Positions 10,612-24,100 of a stretch of 64,000 nucleotides of DNA are shown piece after piece (within the stretch, counting starts at the first letter, position 1; every line of letters starts with the position of its first letter). This DNA comes from Rotaria socialis (taxonomy: Eukaryota; Rotifera; Eurotatoria; Philodinida; Philodinidae). The position numbers and the translations under genes are program-made. The notes beneath the pieces were generated by a model, which was not told where the DNA came from, made no database searches, and saw only the letters and a list, made by a program, of their open reading frames with translations. Location of the stretch: positions 1 to 64,000 of the forward strand of contig CAJNYU010004523.1 of the NCBI GenBank assembly GCA_905331475.1. The letters are read 5' to 3'.

Positions 10612-13600
10612 AGTATTAAATCTACATCGTTACTAGTTGTCTAAGTACTTGGGATGTATTTAAATCTAACATGTGGAAGGAGAAGTGTAAATTCGAAACG
10701 AATTCAGTTTTACGTCATAGGTTCTATGTCTAAAGAATTTATTCATGAATATTTGCATATGCCTAAAAGTTGTTAAATACAATAAACTGATAATAATTTA
10801 AAATTTTTCTCTATGCAAAATGTAAGCTAATCCGTTGTGCAATGATGAGGACAGCAGAAACATTAGTTAAAACATTTTAAAATAGAAAATACAGGATTCG
10901 ATTTTAAGGACTTCAATGGTACGAAATCACACAGTAAGATAACCGGAAACTAATTTGATCAGACTTTTTTTAAAATGAAGTATTGATTTAGATGTAATAT
11001 TAATGCGATCAAATCACTGGAGGATTTCTAAATAAAGCATCTGATACGTTTTACACGTTTTGCGGTTATTGGAAGCGTTGACTCAGTCAATTGATTTACA
11101 TTTCTATTTCAGGCAGTCTTGTTGTATTGTCATCTCTTAATCTGTTTAGTAACGAACTCATTGTTTTATTCAAAATATTTGCTCTCACTTCCTTCTTTAT
11201 CTCACATAGATACATTATATTCTGTGTTCTAGAGAGTAGATCTTTTCAGAAAATATGTCAAATTCTCTCAAATATTCTAATATAAACACAAAGATAGTGC
11301 ATTGTGAGAAGGAGCGTTTCATGTATGCCGGTGAAGAGTGCACAAACATTAAACTCACTTTCGTCTGTATTTCAATGGTAGGCAAATTATAATATGATTT
11401 GCTATACGAGTTATTTTCACAGTTTTGTTCGTTCTTTCATTTTCATGTCAGCATTTTGCATAACTTCTCCTCCTCGTGCCTCTAAACTGTAGCTTCCATC
11501 TCGACGCAGTACATACCATGGTAGCTGACTATATTTTTTTCTCTCTTCTTTTTACAATTTTACAAAAGAGCTCTCGAATCTTTTTCCAGTCAACATGCAT
11601 GTGAAGACTGCCATTCGATACCCTACATTTATATTTTTTTTGCCATCACACAAAAAATTATTTTTCTCGTGTTTATTTGTTCACTCTCATGAAACGAACA
11701 ATTATGAGTATCTTTAGATCTATTTTATGTATAAATAGTGAATATCAAGTTTCTAATTTAATGGAAAATAACTATTCTAGATTTTATCTTTTAAAATGAA
11801 ATATTTGCTGAAATTGTAACTAATAAAATTCGTTCAGTAGTTGATTTTATCATACGTATGACCAGCTATTTAAATATTTTCATAGCTACTTAAAAAAAAA
11901 CTATAATTATTGAAATATAGATAATGAACAGATTTTAGATGATTTTAACATAAGCGAATCGATTTTATGATGACTGATATTCACATCTAAATGTTATTTG
12001 CCATTTTGTTTTCGTTGAGGTACGTTTATATGTTTTTTTAGGACGTGCGTGTACGTAATTTTTTTAATGATTTATGATTTCACTAGCATTTAATGCCTGT
12101 AAGTAAGATTTTCTTGTTATGCTAGTGTCTAATTGCCTCCTAATAAATTTTGCTATAAAATTGAACATCGAATATTGGCTCATTGTTTTCTTTATGTGGA
12201 TTAACGTAAGTATTGATCTTCTACAAAGTAAACAAGAATTGCTTGAAAATTCATCATAGTAATTCAAAACTAAAATCTTGGTATGCGTATTAAATACAAA
12301 ATTGACGTATTCACTTTTCTGTGTCACTAAAACCTAATTTTATAAACATCGAAAAGATCACTTTATTACAATTCGATTGAAATAAGAGAACAATCTAATG
12401 ATAGTTTTGCTCGTATTCATCTACTGACATTTGATTTTTCTCTTAGACAACTGGAAAAAAGTAATCGTAATAAATAAGTATCCAATTTATACAACCCTCA
12501 TTTCAAAGATATTAGTCCGAAGACATAAGTAGCTGATCGTGTTTTATTTTGATAGTTTCTAGAAACAAATAATGAATAAATGAATAGATTTGAACTAAAA
12601 TGAAGTAAATCATTACAAAACTTTCGTATACGTACGTGTTCACTCTCTTGATCAATGAATTTAAAATATGTCTCTATAAATAATGTAGCATTTTATTCTA
12701 GAATACTTTCTTCGATTCATTAATCTTGCTTGATAATGCTTTTGTTGTTCCCCTATGAATTCAAGAATATCAATCGAGTTTCCATATAATTCATTGCGTT
12801 GTCATCCAAAGAGAAATCATCTTATAAAATTTATTCTAATAATTCATTATTTACAGTATTTATAGCTGAGTATTTGAAATTTCAAGTTCATTTATTTGAA
12901 TAAAAATATTTGTCTGTAGTTATTTCGTTGAGTGACACAGGATGGAATGATAAAATACTAAATTTTCTCCGAAAAACAACATCTTGCAGGCTGCTAATTA
13001 CACTTGCAGACCACATCATGTTCTCAGACACAGATAAGAAATTCCCGACGATGATAAAGATTACAAGGTTAAAGCTCTAGATCTATTAGAAAGTATGTTT
13101 TGATGATTTTTATGAGAAGAAGAAAAAATTGATTTATAAAATTTATAAATCACAAAATCTTTCAATTCAATCAACAGTCATACTTAGTCGATGATGCGTA
13201 GACCTACTTTAGTATCTATCGAAAGAAAAGTATCAGTGAATTTCTATTGGGACTAGCATGTGCAAGTTACACATTCATTCTAGTCTAACTGGGTTCATGT
13301 AAAATAGATAAAAGAGAAAATATTTCGCAAAGATATTAATTTTTTTTGGCATATATCATAGTGTGATATATGATTTGATAATATTTACAATGAAGAGCTC
13401 ACAATGGAAAGTTAAAAAAGTTCACCTTAAAACTTACTACGATCATCTTCGAAAACATATGTTAAGTTCCACGAAAAGGATGCATGAATATTTTTCGAAT
13501 GAATTTCGATAGAAAAATGATAGAATACTGAAAGTTGGAGAGAAAATTGCATGCAATTATTTACTGTTCGTTTTCATCGTGATATCTCTATTCATTTTCC

Positions 13601-13871
13601 TCAATTTGTTTTTAATCAAAAACGGATTTTGATATAATGATTTATTTGATTGCAAATCTTTTAAAGAAACTTTCCGATAGGAATTTTATGCTAGAAGATT
13701 TCGAGTTTCAAATGTTATTCCTCTGAAATTTATTGAAATCAAACGTTCAGACAAAAAAAAAGTAAAAAGAATACTTTTATAAAATCATATATTGGTTAAA
13801 AACTAAAAGTACCTATCTAAGTAGTAATGATATATTACGACGTAAGACGAACTGAAAATAAGCATTTGTTT
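10612..13871. other. Gene-free stretch between the SINE and the ADP-ribosylglycohydrolase gene
   Basis: AT-rich DNA with frequent homopolymer runs. No open frame shows a protein family and no exon chain could be assembled on either strand. The frames at 11091-11285 and 12064-12327 look like chance. Confidence 0.55.
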
Positions 13872-15173
13872 TTATTGGATAAGAATTCCTGAACGAGGAT
13901 ATCGTGGAACTGTTTTGCTAGATTTTTCATGATGATTTTGTTGCAAGTTTTCACTAATCATTGATTTGAATTCTCTAGATGATTGCAAATTCACATCGAT
14001 GTGGTTTGTTGTTTGCTGAATAGCAGACACATTTCGACTTGTTCTTTGTCGTTGGACTGGTTGCGTATCTGGCTGACCTAAAACTTGTAACCATTCAGCG
14101 ATACAAACGATCAGCTTATTGGCGTACAATTTATCTTTCCAATCATTCGGAATCTTATCATAGCCATAGTATGCACCCGCTAATTGGCCATAGATTGCTG
14201 CTGTAGTATCTGTATCATCACCGAGATTAATAACATTGAGCACACCTTCTTTAAAATTATTCGTGCTCCAAAACGCCCACAGAGCGGCTTCGAGCGATGT
14301 GACGACATGTCCTTTCCCTCGAATTCCATCGTCATAACCTCTTCGCTTTTTGAATGATCCAGCAGCAACACGAAGAATATCGCTATCAAGTTTTTGAGAG
14401 TTAAACCAACTCATATGAATTTGACAAAATTGATCGCTAAGAAGATCTCCTTTACTTTCTCCAAGAATAGCTGCAACAATCAATGCTCCATAGTAGCGAC
14501 ATGCATCGACAGCAACTTCGTCACCGTGTGTTAGACGAGCACTCTCACCTGACAGTTCAACAGCCTGGCTCGGTTTTCTATAGAAGAAGAGCGGTACAGG
14601 ATTAAGTCGCATCAGTGCACCATTTCCAGCGGCACCTGATTGACTACAGTTTATATCAAATCCGATGGCCGTAATGCGATCGAACGGTATTTGATCAACG
14701 TCAGATTGTGTGCGACATTTAAATAATTTCTTCAGTTGGTTTTGGCGCCTTTGGAACTCTTCTAATGAATCGCGAGTTGCCTTACCAATATCAAAACAAT
14801 ATCCCGTAGACGATAAATACCCATCTTTGTACCACCATTTATAGCGAACCATCTGATCGTAAGGATTGAAACCTTTATGTGTGATAAGGGATGAAGCAAG
14901 ACATAAAGCCATAGACGTATCATCTGTCCATTTACCAGCTTTCAAGCCCCATGTACCTCCGCTCATCATGTCATGAACAGGATTAGCAACCAGATAGTCT
15001 CGAGGACGAAATTCTACACTTGCTCCAACAGCATCACCGACTGCAAGACCAACGAGTGAGCCTTTGATTCTATCGAGAACTGTGGCATCTTGAGAATTTG
15101 TTGCAGACTCAACTAGTATAATATCTTCAGGGAGTAAATTTTCTTGCGGAGAAGGAAATTGGACCATCGACAT
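13872..15173 (-). CDS. ADP-ribosylglycohydrolase (DraG/ARH family), intronless
   Basis: A 433-residue protein of the DraG/ARH superfamily, which removes ADP-ribose from modified amino-acid side chains or related ADP-ribosyl compounds at a two-metal (Mg or Mn) site. The N-terminal motif GSLVGLAVGDAVG (38-50) opens the domain. WTDDT (82-86) and GDDTDTTAA (318-326) supply the metal-binding aspartates and threonines. NGALMR (184-189) and THGDE (215-219) are the usual middle motifs. The last 65 residues are a Gln/Ser-rich tail with no domain. There are no introns, in contrast to most neighbours, and an AG acceptor at 15184-15185 lies 10 nt upstream of the ATG, so the transcript is probably still spliced at its 5' end. 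The layout is closer to microbial DraG-type enzymes than to vertebrate ARH1 by my reading, so horizontal origin is possible but untested. Confidence 0.92.
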   Translation of the reverse strand: MSMVQFPSPQENLLPEDIILVESATNSQDATVLDRIKGSLVGLAVGDAVGASVEFRPRDYLVANPVHDMMSGGTWGLKAGKWTDDTSMALCLASSLITHKGFNPYDQMVRYKWWYKDGYLSSTGYCFDIGKATRDSLEEFQRRQNQLKKLFKCRTQSDVDQIPFDRITAIGFDINCSQSGAAGNGALMRLNPVPLFFYRKPSQAVELSGESARLTHGDEVAVDACRYYGALIVAAILGESKGDLLSDQFCQIHMSWFNSQKLDSDILRVAAGSFKKRRGYDDGIRGKGHVVTSLEAALWAFWSTNNFKEGVLNVINLGDDTDTTAAIYGQLAGAYYGYDKIPNDWKDKLYANKLIVCIAEWLQVLGQPDTQPVQRQRTSRNVSAIQQTTNHIDVNLQSSREFKSMISENLQQNHHEKSSKTVPRYPRSGILIQ

Positions 15174-18100
15174 GATAATAAATCTAAAAGAAAATTAATA
15201 TCGACTAGCTATTTTTTCTGTTGTAACTATTTCAAAAACGATCTATTTTCAATGGTCCAAATAATGACAAGTATAGTCAACAGCTAGGTGACTTATTTTT
15301 CACGTAATTAAAATCTACTACTATTAAGATTGAATATTAGTAAGAAAATAAGTTTTCTAGATGATGTGAACGACCCATACCTTCCTTTTTTTATCGTCTC
15401 ACCTGTAAATTGTATAGAAAAAAAGCATAACATCAATTATTTTTTTTGTATCTCGTATACACGAGCTATTGGCGTTATTAAACAAAATATGCAATGGGGA
15501 AAAACAAAATAAATGAAAATAACATGTGTCTGTTATTCGACGAAGAAATCAATGAAATTTCTTTTTATATTTCTGTAATAAGCGAATTCTGAGGAAAACA
15601 AATACTAGAAGCATGTGTACAAATATGACAAAATCAATACAGTGCACCTCTAATAGGGTCAGTTATCCAAAAAAAAAAGAAATATTTGTAATAGTATCAA
15701 CTTTAAATACAAATAGTTTGTCATAGCCAACCTTCAATTGGTTTAGTATATTCTGTGTAAAAACACGTTACTAATATTTGAAGCCTTTTTATTACGATGA
15801 AAACAAAAATCACGGTAGTAAACATCGAGCAATCGTCAATTTGTTTCACGGGTTTTTAATTAATCGTTCTGCTATTATCAATTCATTTTATCTGAAACGT
15901 TGTTGAAGTAGTAATTTCTAGTAAAATACGTTTTTCGTGAATGATGTTACAAGCATAATTTTACAATGATTCAGATCTATAGCATTATGATTTTGCTATT
16001 TTTATTCGAAAACATCTGTCATCTAAATTATAAATTAATAGATAAATGGTTAGTAAATATATGAAATACATTTAAATATATACTCAACACATAAGCTTAT
16101 TACTTGTAACGCTTTATACGCCTGTATCAAAACATTGAAAATCTACCAATATTTTTCTTCGTCGATTTCATGAAGCTATTTGTATGGTAACTTAATCGTA
16201 AATATTAATAAAAATCAAAACGATGACCATCAAATAGAAATATAAAAGGCTTAAAAAAGAAGCGTTTTTCGAAGTTCGCCACGCCTTCATTTTTCACCGT
16301 ATTTCTATAGTCTCGTGTATACCTCTAGATCTACGTCTGTTTTCTGTTCATGATATTGACATAATGGTAATAATATGGAAATAAGTTATCCGTTTCCTAG
16401 AAGTAAGCAAATCTCTTCTATGAATTTAGATTCCTAAAGTATAGAATTTCTACTGTGAATATATAAAAGTATTTTTCATTTCTCACAATGTAGAGGTATT
16501 ATTCTTGGCAATGCTTCATAAGAATCCGATTGGGACAAGAAATAATCTTTTATTTTAGAGAAAAGATATGCTCGACAGAAAAGATCAACTAAGAAGGTTC
16601 AACGATACAGAGTGTTTATAAAGAAGCAGCCGATTCCGTGAAAATCCAGCTGTTTATCTCAGAGATATACTATACTGATCAAGCTATAAAGATGTAATCG
16701 TAATGAATACAAAGTCATTGATATTGAGTACCTGTATAAAAGTTCAGGCATTCATACTAACCGTTATATCTGTATAAGAATGGTCGATTTGAAAACGAAT
16801 GACCTGCGCACATTGCTGGGATATGAACGTTGTTGTTTAGAATTTCATCTACACAAAAATGAATTTTTTTCTATGTTCAAAATCAAGAGTAATGTAATCT
16901 TGAAAGCTAGTGAGCTTTGCAACTGTTAATGGCACTTACACATAACCTGCAAACATCGACATATTAGTTTATTGACAAGAAATAGATAATTCTTTGTGGT
17001 AACTTTTTCGCACATAATTATATTGATATTTTCGATTCTTTTCATCTCAAAATATGAATCGAGAAATTCTGTTCAAATTCAACGTTGCCGTTTTATTTTA
17101 CAAAATACAAAACTGAAAGCTGTAAAAAAAAAGACGAGCGAAAACTAAAATCGTCAATTTTATAATGAAAGATGATTCTCTATTCTAAGATTAACAAATG
17201 TAATCATTAGCTTTTAAGTCATTGAAAATCTTAAACTATTGGATAAAATGAATTATCTTTTACTTAGAACCCAACTGTAAGAAATCTACTTTTTTAGGTT
17301 GTTTTACTAAATAAATTTATGAACCAAATATATGTATTATTGTAAAACATCACTAGCATGTTTTTTCTAAATTTTGGTGCTATTGAGATCCTTTAGTAAA
17401 AGTTAAGAGACTTTAAAATGTAACTTAGAAAGATGACAAATTTTTATTTTTTCAACGTTTTGTTTATATTGAAATGAAATATTCTATGTTTTTTTAGAGA
17501 ATCTCATGATAAATCATCTAGCATGAAAATAAAATAAAACCTATTGAGATATTTTATAATGTGTTTTTCATGAAAAGTATCGTAACTTGCGTTCAGTTAC
17601 CCGATGGTTAATGATTAAAAGAAAATTGTAAAAATAAAAACTGCAGCTCAGATTCGATTTCTCCATAGGAATCATTTCAAACTTTATCGTTATTTTGTTG
17701 ATTCAGTGATATTCACGTCTGTCCATTGTTTCGACAGTTACGTGTTTATAGAGAAAGGTTTCATTCTGGATTAAACGGTTGAACAATTGAAAAGCTGTGG
17801 TATTTCAAAAAGTGAATAAAAAATTAAAAGAAATTGATTTTGAGGAAAAGACCAATTTTACGCTTGTTCCACGAAGTTTTGAATGCACTAGAGAGGCGAA
17901 AACATTGCTTGAAATACTACAATGAATTTTGTCAATTTTTTAATTATTGCTGATATTTACTACAACGCCCAATGCAAAACTACCGTATTTATTCGTCTAG
18001 ACTTAAAATATATCCATTTGTACAGATTGTGAATTATATTGCACCACTTGCGAATATTACACATCAGTAAACATATCAAAACTATACTTGAAATCATAGA

Positions 18101-18258
18101 TAGTTAATCTGAAGAAAAATAATTACCATTTCATTTATTTTATAAGATAATGTTTCATCTAAACATCAAATAAAACACTTAAATTAGCAACAAATATTTA
18201 GTTGCTTTTCGTTTGCAGTGTAATTTTCAAATATTAAAATTCTATTTAGAAAAAATCT
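15174..18258. other. Gene-free stretch upstream of the ADP-ribosylglycohydrolase gene
   Basis: AT-rich sequence with the TTAATTTTCTTTTAG acceptor at its left end serving the glycohydrolase gene. I see no exon-like segment, RNA gene or tandem repeat in the remaining 3 kb. Confidence 0.55.
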
Positions 18259-18266
18259 CGTATGAT

Positions 18267-19301
18267 CTGGCATCGCAGCGGCTCTCTCAAAAAATATAGG
18301 AATTCCTATATAGCATAGGTCTAAAATATATAGGATCGCCCTCAACTATACAGGAAAAATATAGGATGACAAATTTATTCCAGAAAAAGATTTAGACACC
18401 GAAAAATCACGACAACAGCATTGAAGATGATAATGTGTTGTTTTTGCACGTATATATAATCAGTAAAATAAAAGTATTATTGAGTTTTGAAAAGTAATGG
18501 AGTAGCAAGATTTTCTTAAAACATAAAAAAACTAATTTATGTTCGATTTATTTTCACTATTGGACATACGTGCACTTTAGGGTGTGGATGGGGTTCTGAA
18601 CAAAATACTCACACATTCACATCCACACCCACACCTTTTTGGTATTCAGTCTTTTAGAATTTCATAGTAAGCTGCATCGAGTTTCATCGAAAAGTAAGCA
18701 TCCATTTAGGAGTTATAACGTTGTGAATTTTTTTCAAATACTGCCAAGATTTTAGCAAAATTTCAAACCGTTATAACTTCTGAATGGATGCTTATTATTC
18801 GATGAAATTTGACGTAGCCTACTATGAAATTCTAAAAGGCGGAATATCAAAAAAGGTTAAAAACATTTGCCGGTTGGGCAAACAAAAAAATTATTTTGTT
18901 TTCGCAAACTACAATCACAAACTTTTGACCACAAAATCTCATTACTTAGCTCCAATATGACCCTCCATTAGTCCCATCTAGGTCCCATGCACTGACGCTA
19001 AGATGTAACATATCCAGAAATTCTGGATAAAACACTGATACAAAGACAACTAATGCAAAGAGTGTACTATATACATTATCTAGATGAGCCAGTAGGAAAT
19101 AAGCGCCATGCAAATTGTTACTGACAATATTTAAATAATGTGTTGAACACTTATCAGGTTTTTGAATTTTTTTAGAAGAATCTTCATTTTTTTTTAAAAA
19201 TATAGGAATATAGGAAAAAAGCTCAAAATATAGTCTATTATAGGATAAATTTTTAAAATATAGGAAATACAGGATATGTAGGACTGCTACGAAGCCAGTA
19301 C
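18267..19301. mobile_element. Non-autonomous hAT-like DNA element with 8-bp target-site duplication
   Basis: CGTATGAT flanks the element on both sides (18259-18266 and 19302-19309). The ends are imperfect inverted repeats: CTGGCATCGCAGC on the left against CTGGCTTCGTAGC on the right, with three extra bases outside the right copy. An 8-bp duplication is typical of hAT elements. Both subterminal regions hold clusters of the same octamer-like motif ATATAGGA (18290-18376 and 19198-19280). The middle holds a long imperfect hairpin (18632-18742 paired with 18757-18861). No transposase frame is present, so the element would rely on an enzyme encoded elsewhere. Confidence 0.7.
18632..18861. repeat. 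Long imperfect inverted repeat (about 105-bp arms) inside the hAT-like element
   Basis: The left arm 18632-18742 and the reverse complement of 18757-18861 share long identical blocks, including TTTTAGAATTTCATAGTA, AAGCATCCATT and GTTATAACG, with an estimated identity above 75% and a loop of only about 15 bp. It would fold into a long RNA or DNA hairpin. A shorter arm pair (GGGTGTGGATG near 18579 and CATCCACACCC near 18619) lies just to the left. Confidence 0.75.
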
Positions 19302-19449
19302 CGTATGATACAAGTCTACATAAATTGAGAGAATCCGTCTAAGAAAATGCTTATTTGATTTATAAGATATAGAAAATTGTTGAAAATATGAAATACGATT
19401 GCTCTATAATTTTATATAAGAGTTGAAACTCTGTTCCAACATGAAATCT

Positions 19450-20214
19450 TTATTCAAGATCAAATAATAAAAATTCAGCATTGATTGCACTAATATTTTC
19501 TATAGAGAATTCACTATTTAGTTCATCACAATTAATAAATGCTCCATCACCCTCGTATAAAATAACGTTTTGTCCAATACGAATTTCTGCACCATTTTTT
19601 ACATCATAACCAGTTCGCATAACTAAATGAATATATCCTTTTGTTCTTTTGAAAACATGTTTAATCGATTTGTTCGGCTGTAAAATACTAGCAAACATCG
19701 ATAATGGTGCATGGATGGCAATAGTTTTCCCATTACAACTATTCACATCATCGATTAACAAACACAATTGATTGAGCTTCTCTTCATCGGACCATTGTTT
19801 TGTTGTATAAGATGGTTTAAGCTTCGATTGATTTGGTTTAACCCATATTTGAATAAAATGAACCCACAATGATTTATTAACATTATATTCTGAATGTTGA
19901 ATACCAGTTCCAGCCGACGTAAATTGAACTTCACCACGGTGAATGATCTCTTTATTTCCCATTGAATCTTTATGTTGTAGTTCACCATCAACAATATATG
20001 AAAATATTTCATATTCACTATGAGGATGTGTACCAAATCCTGTCGTTGGTTGAACTCGATCTTCGTTCATGACACGTAGACAGCCAAAACCTTTATCAAA
20101 ACGTGAATCGTAATAGGACGCAAATGACCATGTATGAAAACTTTTTAGCCAACCATGATCAGCATGCCCACGTTCCTGTGAACGACGAGGAGTGATTTTT
20201 ATTGTTGAAGACAT
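19450..20214 (-). CDS. Pirin-family cupin protein, intronless
   Basis: Predicted 254 residues counted from the internal ATG at 20212-20214. That start gives the usual pirin N-terminus; the frame is open up to another ATG at 20289, which would add 25 hydrophobic residues. Pirins are bicupin metal proteins; animal pirin is a nuclear iron-dependent co-regulator of NF-kB, and several bacterial homologues act as quercetinases. The hallmark ERGHADHGWLKSFHTWSFA segment (14-32) and the metal ligands are present: His63 and His65 (GTHPH), His107 and Glu109 (GIQHSEY). The C-terminal cupin half is present but less conserved. The gene lacks introns and has no clear acceptor next to its start. It ends only 149 bp from the hAT-like element. 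Animal origin and horizontal acquisition are both possible. Confidence 0.92.
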   Translation of the reverse strand: MSSTIKITPRRSQERGHADHGWLKSFHTWSFASYYDSRFDKGFGCLRVMNEDRVQPTTGFGTHPHSEYEIFSYIVDGELQHKDSMGNKEIIHRGEVQFTSAGTGIQHSEYNVNKSLWVHFIQIWVKPNQSKLKPSYTTKQWSDEEKLNQLCLLIDDVNSCNGKTIAIHAPLSMFASILQPNKSIKHVFKRTKGYIHLVMRTGYDVKNGAEIRIGQNVILYEGDGAFINCDELNSEFSIENISAINAEFLLFDLE

Positions 20215-20289
20215 AGTGCAGTGTATGATAAATAAAAGAAAAATACTATGTAAATTGAACAATGAAATATATACACTTCTAAGGTACAT

Positions 20290-21138
20290 TGTTTGAACTA
20301 CGTGTGTCAGAATGATGAAGCATAAAAAAAGTCATGCGATAACATGACGATGGAGAACAGCAAACGTGATTAATGCATATAGCTTTGTCTCCTTTTATCG
20401 AAGTCAGAAAAAGGAAAGAAAAGCAACATAAAAAGCTTCGTTATATATGTTTTTCTTTCGACATTATTACTGGCCAGAGCAAGCAAGAGAACATGTGCTG
20501 TTTAAAAAATTGGCCTAGAAAAAACATATTTCAATTTCATGCAACAGAACCTAAATTTGTTGTTAAAAATAAAGAGCTTTGATTTAACAAGAGAAAAGAC
20601 CAAGGGGAAAACAGCCGACTCCATCTGACTCCGCTGGACTCCAATTGACTGCAAGAAGATGGAGTCTCTCATTTCCCTCTTGAGAGTATGGCTCAGTACC
20701 TGGAAGTTTAGATTTCACGTCGATTAGATGATTCGGTTGATTTCTGAACACTTCCCTTATTCATACTACTTGGAACAATATGGGTCCCTGTATTTTATTT
20801 AAAAAAATCTTTTCGTGTCAATAAATCGCATTAGAAAAGTGTTAATTACGAATGTATAACTACAATAGTTATTGAAATAGATTAGAATTGCTTCTGATTT
20901 AATAAAAGAAAAATGCTATATGTTGATCAATATTCATAAAATACATCAACTTCGACTGTTTCTCATATTGACTTTTAAAAAGAGAAAAAGAATATTTCTA
21001 CAATCAACGTAGAGTCAGTCTATCAAGAATTCTTGGTGACTTTTATGAAACGATACATTATTAATTTCAGTATCAAAGAAGGTGACGAAAGAAAAATGAA
21101 CCGATTAAATATTATTTATTTAAATCAACACACGCACA
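20290..21138. other. Spacer between the pirin and M13 peptidase genes
   Basis: No gene is recognised. Around 20617-20668 there are several GACTCC/GACTGC repeats and a nearby inverted copy (TGGAGTC). The open frame at 20373-20582 has no family resemblance. Confidence 0.5.
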
Positions 21139-24100
21139 CTACCAAACAGCACATTTGTTCACTCGACTATTTCCTTGGCCAGGTGTGCAGCTAAATACCC
21201 GATCGAATTCAGCAAAATTCGACAATGGGCCAAGAACTCTAGAAGTAGAATTATATGTACTAATTTCTAAAACTAAACAAATAAAAAGAATAGAAATACC
21301 TAAATTCTGGAATAGAATGAACGTCTGTTAAAACTCTATTATAAGCATAGGCATCAGTGAATTTTGCGCACCATCCATGTGCATATCCAATAAAGAACAT
21401 TTGCTCTTCAGAATATTTATTTAGACCTGGTAATCTTTTATCAACATTTGGATTTTCTTTAGCCCAGTTTTGGTAAGCCTATTTAATGAAGATTTTATAA
21501 TTTTGAATGGTTTACAATAAAAATACATTTTATTAACTTACAAAGAATGAACTCTTGATTCCACCGTTATCAGCAATATTTTCACCTTGTGTTTGCTCAC
21601 CGTTTATCTAAAACAAATTCTATCAATATATAACTGAATAAATAATGAAATGAAAAGAGACATTCTTATGAATTTGAGCCACTGTGTAATTACTGTATTG
21701 ATCAATAATGCATTGCTTGCGTTGATTAAATTGACTTATGGTATCATTTGACCACCAAGGAATTCGGTTTCCATCTTGATCATATTGACGACCATCATCA
21801 TCAAATCCATGTGTGATTTCGTGTCCAATTACCATGCCAATACCTAAATCAAAGCATGCCTATTGAATCTATTAAGAACAAAATATTACGTACCACCATA
21901 GTTCAGATATCTAAAATTAAAAGCAAAACATAAATTAGATAGTTCCGTACGGAGAAAATATAAATTTACTTTGGCGCATCCTTATTAAAATATGGCATTT
22001 GTAGGATACCAGCTGGAAAAGCTAAAGAAAAAATAAACGATTATATTGATAAAATGCTTTAGTCGATGATCAAGCATTACATATAGCATTTGTTGATGGT
22101 TCATAGAAGGCATTAACTACAGTTGGAGGAAGATCACCCCATGCATGATGATCGACTACTTCATGTAGTGTTCGGAAGTCTTCTCGAGCTTTAACCTGCT
22201 GCATTTGAAGAACATTGCTAATATACGATGTATTAAAGATATACTAAAATTATTCAAATAGAATAAATGTTTGAACCAATTAAAATCAAACGATGATCTT
22301 ACTTCCGCATACATTAATTCCAGCTGCGTTGTATTATCACTAGCTATATAGTCAGGATAACCAATATTTTCATAGATAACCTTAGCCTTTATAAAAAAAA
22401 TAAAAAATTCATTAATATGTTGTATTCATTTTTGAAAACGTTCTATTACTTTTTCAACAGCTTTAGCTTTCGATTTATCATCCATCCATGTTGCTTTTTG
22501 AAGCATCACCATCATGGAACTTCGAATATTTTTGATAATTTCTTTTGATTGATTACGGGCAATATCATTAAAATACTGTTGAACATAAAGTCTCGACACA
22601 GCAAAACCCATATTATCATTAACATAATTGGCACAAGTTGTTGTACGTGATGGTTCTGCACTAGTGCCTTTGAATACTCGGTCGAATTGTTCACGAGTAC
22701 TTCGAATTCGCCTCGGCATACTACTTGCACGATTCATCATAAAACGCCAAATGAGATAGTTTTGTACAACACGTGGTGGAGCTTGTTGAAGAATGGAAGA
22801 AATATTCACTAGATAAGCAACTTCACTAATTGATACGATATCTGTATCGAGTAAAGTTATATTGCCAATAAGATAAGATTGACGAAGGTAATCAGTAAAA
22901 TTAAACTAAAATTTTTTATATGAATAAAAAACAAACGAATCAAATAATTTAGAAAAATATCTACATTAGTCATGAATGACTCTGAAATATTGCCAACATG
23001 TGTTCGAATCGTTTCATTGTCTCGAAGACGTTGTTCTGATTCAGTCCAATGATACTGAATTAGAAACAAACATATAATTTTTTATAAAATCAAAAATTAA
23101 GCTCAATAGAAATTACTTGAGAAATATTCTTTTCCAATGAATAAATTGCACTAACATCATTGGCAATTGTTGATGTTTCATTTGTTAACGCCATAGCTAA
23201 ATCAGTCATAAATTGACGATAAGCTGCAGTAATATCTGTTTCATTATTGTAATATTCTGTTTCTTGTAGACCGAGCGTACCTTGTCCAAGCTGATATATT
23301 ATTTAAAAAACGAAAACTCACATGATTTAATTTCACTTACTTCAATATCATAAATCGATGAATTTTCTTGATTAGTTGCTGTAACAACACTAAATATAAT
23401 TCCGTCATCATATTTACGGAGTTTGAGTAGAATATCTACTAAATTAAAAGTAGAATCATTCCATGAAGGTCCTTGCAAAATAGGCCATCCACCAAATTCC
23501 TTATTGATAATAGAGAGAACTGGTTCAACGCCATCGATTTCGATACCAGACTCATTTATACATGAATCGTATAAATTACGAGCATTTATAATGGCTTTTG
23601 GTTCAATAGTTCCATTGGATGATTGTGAAGATAAAAGATCTGAATAAAAATAAATGAACTATACATAAGAAAAATTTCAACTATACCGATTATATTTAAA
23701 TCCAATTGCGTATCTAAAAGATTGAAGATATTTTGCACACCAGCTAAAAACAAGTTTCCATTTTTGTTCCCTTCCGTTCAATATAATGATAGAAACTTAC
23801 TATCTTCAGGAATACGAGCTGTTTTTAGCCACGTTCCACAAGCAAAATGATAAAAATCTTCACAAGGATTAACTGTTTCATCAATGGAATCCAATAAATA
23901 ATCCGCTACAATCATTAAATTACAGAATCTATTGTTAAAAGAATATAGACACACGTACCTGCTTTAATACAATAAGGTGTTAAACATAGATCATCATCGC
24001 CTGAAAATAAATAAATTTTAGCATGTCGAAAATTTAAAATCAAAAACGAAGTCGAACTCATTACCCTTCGTTTTCTTTTTGTTTTTTTCAAGTGCGAAGA

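Noticed and set aside
20215-20289. N-terminal extension of pirin that looks like a signal peptide
   Set aside because: Pirins are not secreted, and the internal ATG gives the standard start a few residues before the conserved RR/ERGHADHGW block.
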